A DNA stretch of 23,880 bases from a virus. Shown one piece after another: positions 1 to 5,329 of the stretch; the stretch's first letter is position 1, and the number at the start of each line of letters is the position of its first letter. The notes beneath the pieces are model-generated. The model searched no databases and had not been told where the DNA came from. It saw nothing but the letters and a program-made list of their open reading frames with translations. Location of the stretch: positions 1-23,880 of the IMG/VR virus record IMGVR_UViG_3300042465_003951; one strand, written 5' to 3'. A program made the translations under genes and the position numbers.

Positions 1-151
1 AGTCTGACAACCCTTTTAACGTTGTAGCTGTGGGGCCAATCATGCCGCCTACAACTACTTTGGTTTGTGATTGCGAAGAAACAACAACAGGTTCCTTCTT
101 TTCTATAATAACTGTATTATTAATTTCCGTTACGATTATTTCAGTTGTCAT
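1..151 (-). CDS. Tail-associated protein, N-terminal 50 residues (cut by window edge)
   Basis: The gene starts at ATG 151, overlapping the preceding stop as ATGA, and stays open to base 1. The visible part reads MTTEIIVTEINNTVIIEKKE, then a short strand (PVVVSSQSQTKVVVGG) and MIGPTATTLKGLSD. The strand followed by Gly-Pro-Thr and a 'LKGLSD' segment resembles the start of collar or fibre proteins with collagen-like or tail-repeat bodies. The C-terminal part and the stop lie outside the window, so function cannot be fixed. Confidence 0.7.
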   Translation of the reverse strand, partial: MTTEIIVTEINNTVIIEKKEPVVVSSQSQTKVVVGGMIGPTATTLKGLSD

Positions 152-744
152 CTAGTAACCTCTTTAACCAAACTAATACTTCCGCTAAGGAAAGGTATTA
201 CGTTACCTTGATTATCTGTTAATTCGCAGGAATATACTGCTGCATCAAAGTTAAATGTTCCTGTTACAGCAGCACTAATTTTTAATGTAATTGTAAAGTT
301 AACCGTATCTATAACAATGCCATTGTTAGCTGTTGTTAGTTCATGTAAGACTGTAGTAGACTCTAGTGTCTCACGGATTTGCATTTGTGCTGAATAACCA
401 GTAATAGGAATTGGTGTGTTATATTCTACAACTCCACCTGATGTATAAGCTCCGTAAGCTGCTGAATTAACCTGGTTTAGGGTTAATGTATTGGCTGTCT
501 TACCCGTAACTAAATAATATGCATCATCACTAATAGTATTGATATCCTTCATGCCAGTTACACCAGTTACACGAACTCTCCAATTTAATGGGACACCGTG
601 AGCACTGCTAGTAGTAATTACGCAAGGAGCTGCATTGGTAATAGCAGTAATTGGAGCATATTGTTTTGTTTCTGACTCCCAGCGCAATGTCTCTGCAAAA
701 GTACTGCCTTGGTAAATTTTATAACTAATCTTTGCTGGTTCCAT
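148..744 (-). CDS. Tail-associated protein with FCCH-like insert
   Basis: A 198-residue beta-rich protein. Residues about 35-110 ('APCVITTSSAHGVPLNWRVRVTGVTGM', then 'DDAYYLVTGKTANTLTL', 'YTSGGVV') match the domain labelled ubiquitin-activating E1 FCCH in phage annotations, a small beta-barrel unrelated to ubiquitin chemistry here. The flanks (YKIYQGSTFAETLRWESE at the start; 'TGYSAQMQIRE', 'FDAAVYSCELTDNQGNVIPFLSGSISLV' at the end) look like the N-terminal domain of baseplate BppU-type proteins, so the FCCH part appears inserted into that fold. It is probably a receptor-binding or fibre-docking protein. AAGG lies upstream of the ATG; ATGA overlap with the next gene. Confidence 0.68.
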   Translation of the reverse strand: MEPAKISYKIYQGSTFAETLRWESETKQYAPITAITNAAPCVITTSSAHGVPLNWRVRVTGVTGMKDINTISDDAYYLVTGKTANTLTLNQVNSAAYGAYTSGGVVEYNTPIPITGYSAQMQIRETLESTTVLHELTTANNGIVIDTVNFTITLKISAAVTGTFNFDAAVYSCELTDNQGNVIPFLSGSISLVKEVTR

Positions 745-748
745 TATT

Positions 749-1099
749 TTACCTTACTTTCTTTGCTGCTGCAAGTGTAGCCGACACTCTAAATTTATTT
801 ACTTCTTCTGTTAAAGCTACAACTTCGGTTTGTAGTTGCTGATTCTCAAGGCACAACTGTGCTAGTTGTGCGTTTAATAAAATCATTTCTTGCTGTAAGC
901 GATTTAATTCGGTTGCTAGTAAGCCGTTCTGTTCGCTCATACGCTCTAGTTCTGTGTGCATTAAAGTAATAATGCTAGTTTCCGCACCAGTACTTTTCCA
1001 GTCTTTTAGCAGTTTCTGTATTCCAACTGAGAAAGCAACAACTGCTAACGCAACTAGTGAAACTGTCTGAATGACGCTGTGGTTATCAATCTCCACCAT
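749..1099 (-). CDS. Membrane-anchored coiled-coil protein (holin/spanin-like candidate)
   Basis: A 116-residue protein. Residues about 8-27 (VIQTVSLVALAVVAFSVGIQ) form one transmembrane segment near the N-terminus. The rest, from about 45 to 105, is a Leu/Gln/Glu-rich coiled coil (LERMSEQNGLLATELNRLQQ and following heptads), and the end is basic (AAAKKVR). Position after the tail fibre block and at the head of a new transcription unit would suit a lysis-related membrane protein, but no family is recognised; a tail-associated membrane protein is equally possible. AAGGAG stands eight bases before the ATG, the best Shine-Dalgarno of the window. The next gene starts four bases after its stop. Confidence 0.65.
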   Translation of the reverse strand: MVEIDNHSVIQTVSLVALAVVAFSVGIQKLLKDWKSTGAETSIITLMHTELERMSEQNGLLATELNRLQQEMILLNAQLAQLCLENQQLQTEVVALTEEVNKFRVSATLAAAKKVR

Positions 1100-1140
1100 A
1101 ATCAGATCTCCTTATTAGCAGTGGTTATATATTTAATTAT

Positions 1141-1170
1141 AATCTAAACGGCAAGTCCGCCCTTTAGATT
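1141..1170 (-). promoter_or_regulatory. Leader hairpin between promoter and coiled-coil gene
   Basis: Arms 1141-1152 and 1159-1170 pair over 12 positions with one mismatch around a 6-nt loop (AATCTAAAGGGC / GCCGTTTAGATT on the minus strand). No T run follows, so it is not an ordinary terminator. It lies in the untranslated leader, about 40 bases from the start codon, and may stabilise the transcript or serve as a protein-binding site. Confidence 0.55.
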
Positions 1171-1222
1171 GGGATAAAAGCTTGTCAAGAAAAAATATTG
1201 AAACGTTCTGACATTTTGGTAT

Positions 1223-1251
1223 ATTATACCACAAGGGCGGGGTATTGTCAA
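1223..1251 (-). promoter_or_regulatory. Perfect sigma70-consensus promoter with palindromic -10 region
   Basis: On the minus strand TTGACA (1246-1251), 17 bases, TATAAT (1223-1228), with TG one base before the -10 (extended -10). The -10 is embedded in a perfect 13-base palindrome GGTATA-A-TATACC (1218-1230), an operator-like dyad. Transcription would start near 1216 and leave a leader of about 117 bases before the ATG at 1099. Confidence 0.9.
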
Positions 1252-1253
1252 TG

Positions 1254-1289
1254 CAAAAAAATACCCTGCCCAAAGAATGGACAGGGTAT
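1254..1289 (-). terminator. Strong intrinsic terminator of the tape measure-fibre operon
   Basis: An 11-bp stem (ATACCCTGTCC / GGGCAGGGTAT, with one G-U pair in RNA) and a 7-nt loop are followed on the minus strand by a run of seven T. It lies 25 bases after the fibre stop. The -35 box of the next promoter begins only three bases past the T run. Confidence 0.93.
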
Positions 1290-1313
1290 AGTTTTTGCGA
1301 AGGTTTATGGTTA

Positions 1314-4300
1314 TTATGTACTAATTTTGAATAAAAAAGACTGTACTGGACCACTTGTATAGGTACCCGTACCGCTTGTAGTATTAACAATTGCTGCATA
1401 TAATATGGCATTATTTACTTGATATACTCCTTGATTTACAAAACCAGTAAAATAACCACTAGTAGCACCAACTAATATTTCTATATTACCATTTCCTGGG
1501 GGTGCTACTGCGCTAGCGCTGCCTGGATACCATACACTACCATAGCTTCCTGCTTGTAGTAAAACCCTAACATAAGTTCCTGCAGTTATTGGTCCACTAA
1601 AAGTTATAAGTGCTTCTACAGTTTCTCCGGGGAAATATTCCGACGATGAAGGAGCTATAGACAATATGGTAGGTACAGCAGTGGGTGCTGGTTCTGCCAA
1701 TATATTAAACGCGCTGGAATTCAATGTTCCGTCAGGATTACTAAATCTGGCTACGACACCAGAGGTTTGTGCCTGAGCACTACCTTGAGGTACTCCAGTT
1801 ATTGTCATGCTTTGAGTAAAAGAATTGGAGTTAATAGTAAAACTTGTGGGAGATATTGTAGCCCTACTGGTTGCTGGAAATAGTGATGCAGTTGTAACTT
1901 TACCACTAGCATTTGTAGCATTAAAACTAAAACTCATACTACTGTTATATCCCAGACTACTTGACATGCCTGTTATTGTGTAACTAGGTTGGGGGATAGT
2001 ATTTACAACACTTACACTTGCAGTAGCTACAATCGTACCTGTAGCACTTCCTGTTCTAAGTTGTAGCTGAACAGTAGTAGTTGCAGAAAATTCTTGTACC
2101 CCCCAATTTACCTGTGTAGAAAAACTATTACTAGTAACAAATACTTGTGATACTCCTGGAGTAACTAAAGCATTATTCGTAGTTAAATAAAGCGTTTGTC
2201 CAGTATAATTAGTTGCAGAAACAGTTCCTAAATAATTTGCTTGTACATAAGGATTTTCAGCATCATTCCAACTACTAAGATTTGGCGTAATACTAAAAGT
2301 AGGTGTAGGGGACAAACTAGTGTCGTAAATAAAGATAGGTTCGCTGTAGTAAGTAGTTCCGTCTACAGTTGCTGACAGTCTAAAATATTCTCCACCTTCG
2401 GTTGTGGCATCTGCTACAGTAGCATAATTTACTGTTACTGTGCCGGCAGCATTTGAACTTCCAACAGTATAGGTTGTAGTAGAAATAGTTACGTCAGTAC
2501 CTAGTGTTGCACCAGTATAGCCTGCTGGTGGAGCTGCTAAGGCAAATGTAATAGTCTTGTTAGCAGCATTACTAAAGTTAAATACGTTTGACCCGCTCTG
2601 TCCTTCGTTTAGCCAAGCTACAGCACTAAAACTATAGGAAGCTGCTGTATTCGTAACTGTAATAACTTTAGAAGCTAAAATAGTTCCGGCTGCGCTACCA
2701 GTTCTAACATATATAGTTACACTAGTATTTGTAGTTACTATGCCTGTAGTATAATTTATATTTGCGGAATAACTTGCACTGTTAGGGGTAACGGTACTAA
2801 CTGAAGGGGTTACTAGTGCATTACTACTAGTTAAGTATAGTGTTACTCCATTAGCGTTTGTTGCTCCTATGGTAACACTAATAGTGCTAGACTCTGCCCA
2901 ACTGTCTGCCACAGTAATTGATGCAGCAGGAGGACTAACACTACTATCATTAATAGTAATGTTATCGCTAGGGGGTATAGTACTACCAGTAACTGTTGCG
3001 GAAATTCTAAAAGCTTGTGCCCCTTCTGTACTAGAATCTGCTACTGTAGAAAAGCTAACTGAAGTACTTCCGGAGGCGTTAGTATTACCAACCGTAAAGC
3101 TTGTAGTAGTTAAAGTTACGTCTGCTGGAGTATCAGCTGTAGCTCCTGTTGAAGGAGCAATTATTGCAAACGTAATAGTTTTATTTGCAGCATAACTATA
3201 ATTAAAAGTAATAGAGCCTGTAGCACCTTCACCAAGTGCAGAAACTCCACCAAAACTATAGGTTTCGCCAACGTTTGTTATAGTAACGGTTCTTTGGGCA
3301 ACAATTCTCCCTGTAGCACTACCGGTTCTTACGTATAGTTCTACTGCTGTATTAGATGTAACTATTCCAGCAGTATAAGATACAGTAGTAGAAAATCCTG
3401 TAGGATTTAAGGGACCTGCAGCACTATCTACATAAACACTACTTACACTTGGAGTAACTAAAGAATTACTTGTAGTAAGGTATAATGTTCCGCCAATAGG
3501 ACCAGTAGAGGTAATAGTTACATTATTACTACTTGACTCTTGCCAGGTAGCACCTGCTGTTATAGTAGTTGTAGAGGTATCATTTACAGTAATATCATTA
3601 CTAGTAGCTACTGTAAGTCCGTCTACTGTAGCAGCTAATCTAAAAGTTTCTGCACCTTCTGTGTAATAGTCTCCTGCTGCAGTATATGATACTGCAATAG
3701 AAGATTGTGCATTAGAAGGAACGGTCCAAGTACCTGTATTAAGTGTGCCGTCAAGACCATCTACCGTATTACCGCTTACAGGTGCTATAATAACAAATGT
3801 TACTACTTTACCGTTTGCATTAGTAGCATTAAAAGTTGTAGAGCCAGAAACCCCTTCGTTAATAGAGCTGACAGTTGAAAAATTGTAGACTGGCGTAGGT
3901 GTTGAAGTATCTAATACATTAACTGTTACACTTAAAGAAGTATTAGTTATTGATAATGTAAATACTTCTGTACCTTCTAACAGTAAATCATTAGCAAAAG
4001 TGAAATTTGCAGTAGCATTATTATTTTGAATAATAAGATTGCCTGTTAAATTTCCTGCACTTAAATCTGCAGCTGCTATACCTGTAACAACATATCCAAA
4101 AGTAGACCCGTTTGCTACATTTACTGTAGTTAATGTTACGGTAACATTGGTCCCTTCATTTGCATTTTGAACACTAGATGTTAATAGATACTGTGGATTT
4201 GTACCAGTACCAGTACCAGTACCTGGTGCAGCATATAAGTCTGCATCAGCAACAATAATTCCTAGTCCGCTTCGATTTCCACTATTGTAGATTGTTTGAG

Positions 4301-5006
4301 TATAAGGCCACGCAGTATCTTCACTAGAATAGTAAGACTGTACTTCTTTTGTTATTACATTACTGCCTTCTCGTTTAAACATAGCCTCGTATACAAATTG
4401 TAAATGATGTGCTGGCGCATCCTTATATACCCTTAGCGAAGTATAGTTAGGTAACATAAATATAGGATTAGTTGGTATACTTAAACTAATAGGCGTACCT
4501 AAACCTTGAGCACCTGTAGGGTCATTCCAAAAAGTAAAACTATCGCTTATATAATAAGGAGCTAATTGTACGTTATTGCTATCATAAGTTTTTGCTCCTG
4601 CCGAATTAAATAATTGAAGTCCATATCCGGAAGTTGCCGGCAAACTACTAACTGCAAACACATATGCAGTAGGGAGTGTATATGTTAGGGCATTGCCTAA
4701 TGAGTTTGCATAAACATATAACGTTAAAAAGCCGCTACCATTAACTGTTGAGCTTTCAAAATTATACCAAACGTCTGCTGTACTGTTAGGTAAAGTCCAC
4801 ATAACTATATAATTACCTGCAGTAGTTATACTTGTAGTTCTATACTCACGTTTTACATATCCGCTATGTAAAAAACTAGTACCGGCTTCTTCCGATACAG
4901 CACTACTAATAAATTCTAGTTTTTGTGTAAATGTAGGAGAAAAATATTCGCTATCTATTAAAAGCTCAGATTCGTCATTGATTGCTCGTAGACCGTAGGT
5001 TGCCAT
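1314..5006 (-). CDS. Large adhesin-like tail fibre with Calx-beta-like repeat array
   Basis: A 1,230-residue protein. Residues 1-260 form a separate N-terminal domain that starts like the preceding small tail protein and probably docks the fibre. A Gly-Thr linker (262-269) encoded by a hexamer repeat follows. After it come beta-sandwich modules: type B (Calx-beta-like, with NEG/GEG near the start and 'TEGAE.FRLSATV' near the end) at about 374, 582 and 791, and type A (TLYLTT.N.LVTP...RTGSATG) with TLYLT at 506, 722 and 938, alternating with a period of about 210-217 residues. A distinct C-terminal domain (1110-1230) may bind the receptor. It is the last gene of the operon: a strong terminator lies 25 bases after the stop. 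Shine-Dalgarno AAAGG precedes the ATG. Confidence 0.72.
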   Translation of the reverse strand: MATYGLRAINDESELLIDSEYFSPTFTQKLEFISSAVSEEAGTSFLHSGYVKREYRTTSITTAGNYIVMWTLPNSTADVWYNFESSTVNGSGFLTLYVYANSLGNALTYTLPTAYVFAVSSLPATSGYGLQLFNSAGAKTYDSNNVQLAPYYISDSFTFWNDPTGAQGLGTPISLSIPTNPIFMLPNYTSLRVYKDAPAHHLQFVYEAMFKREGSNVITKEVQSYYSSEDTAWPYTQTIYNSGNRSGLGIIVADADLYAAPGTGTGTGTNPQYLLTSSVQNANEGTNVTVTLTTVNVANGSTFGYVVTGIAAADLSAGNLTGNLIIQNNNATANFTFANDLLLEGTEVFTLSITNTSLSVTVNVLDTSTPTPVYNFSTVSSINEGVSGSTTFNATNANGKVVTFVIIAPVSGNTVDGLDGTLNTGTWTVPSNAQSSIAVSYTAAGDYYTEGAETFRLAATVDGLTVATSNDITVNDTSTTTITAGATWQESSSNNVTITSTGPIGGTLYLTTSNSLVTPSVSSVYVDSAAGPLNPTGFSTTVSYTAGIVTSNTAVELYVRTGSATGRIVAQRTVTITNVGETYSFGGVSALGEGATGSITFNYSYAANKTITFAIIAPSTGATADTPADVTLTTTSFTVGNTNASGSTSVSFSTVADSSTEGAQAFRISATVTGSTIPPSDNITINDSSVSPPAASITVADSWAESSTISVTIGATNANGVTLYLTSSNALVTPSVSTVTPNSASYSANINYTTGIVTTNTSVTIYVRTGSAAGTILASKVITVTNTAASYSFSAVAWLNEGQSGSNVFNFSNAANKTITFALAAPPAGYTGATLGTDVTISTTTYTVGSSNAAGTVTVNYATVADATTEGGEYFRLSATVDGTTYYSEPIFIYDTSLSPTPTFSITPNLSSWNDAENPYVQANYLGTVSATNYTGQTLYLTTNNALVTPGVSQVFVTSNSFSTQVNWGVQEFSATTTVQLQLRTGSATGTIVATASVSVVNTIPQPSYTITGMSSSLGYNSSMSFSFNATNASGKVTTASLFPATSRATISPTSFTINSNSFTQSMTITGVPQGSAQAQTSGVVARFSNPDGTLNSSAFNILAEPAPTAVPTILSIAPSSSEYFPGETVEALITFSGPITAGTYVRVLLQAGSYGSVWYPGSASAVAPPGNGNIEILVGATSGYFTGFVNQGVYQVNNAILYAAIVNTTSGTGTYTSGPVQSFLFKIST
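1977..3569 (-). repeat. Alternating A-B beta-module array in the fibre gene
   Basis: Residues about 480-1010 of the 1,230-residue fibre hold three A modules (marked by LVTPSVS or LVTPGVS and RTGSATG/RTGSAAG) interleaved with two clear B modules (AANKTITFA, VAD..TEG). The composite unit is about 210-217 residues. The unit-to-unit similarity at protein level is high enough for internal recombination to be possible. Confidence 0.75.
4201..4224 (-). repeat. Four hexamer repeats encoding a Gly-Thr linker
   Basis: On the plus strand GTACCA is repeated three times with a fourth copy GTACCT; on the coding strand this gives alternating Gly-Thr codons. Because the unit is six bases, slippage would change linker length by two residues without breaking the frame. 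Confidence 0.8.
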
Positions 5007-5014
5007 ATTTACCT

Positions 5015-5329
5015 TTATTTAACAAAAATATATAGTACAGTAGAATCGTAATAAAATTGAGGAATACCTGCAGCTATATAATCATTTTCGATAAAAGTTA
5101 TAGTTGGTACGCCACTTGGGTAACTTACTGACCAGCTATGTGCTCCCGGCAATAGTTGCATAGGTCTAATAGTTCTTCCAGTATATTTTGGAAAAGACAC
5201 GGGAGGTTTGCTACCTGCCGTGCCTGTTTTCATATATTGATACATTTCTCCAAAAACCCCACTTTTAGTAGAGTTTTGTAAAACTATAGTAGTTCCGTCG
5301 CTTTTAAAAGTTTGTATTCCGTATGCCAT
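5015..5329 (-). CDS. Small tail-tip protein, DUF6453-like
   Basis: A 104-residue protein beginning MAYGIQTFKSDGTTIV, which resembles the small DUF6453-type proteins that follow tail-tip genes in many phages. It has a beta-rich middle with 'GRTIRPMQLLPGAHSWSVSYP' and a final strand 'STVLYIFVK'. The N-terminus of the next gene product (MATYGLRAINDESELL) starts in the same way, so the two may share a docking fold. It overlaps the fibre stop as TAATG. Function is unknown; it is probably structural. Confidence 0.6.
   Translation of the reverse strand: MAYGIQTFKSDGTTIVLQNSTKSGVFGEMYQYMKTGTAGSKPPVSFPKYTGRTIRPMQLLPGAHSWSVSYPSGVPTITFIENDYIAAGIPQFYYDSTVLYIFVK

Noticed and set aside
1136-1141. Isolated TATAAT before the coiled-coil gene
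   Set aside because: No -35 box at suitable spacing (AAGGGC); sits in an AT-rich leader.
1183-1188. Second TTGACA on the minus strand in the leader
   Set aside because: The hexamer 17 bases downstream is AAAGGG, not a -10 box; probably chance or part of the near-palindrome CTTGACAAG.
1133-1411. Open frame of 92 codons on the minus strand over the fibre end, terminator and promoter
   Set aside because: It crosses a strong terminator and a consensus promoter, overlaps the true fibre frame, and has no Shine-Dalgarno or recognisable protein character.
2869-3195. Plus-strand hydrophobic open frame of 108 codons
   Set aside because: Antisense shadow of the repetitive fibre gene with low-complexity codons; no start signals.
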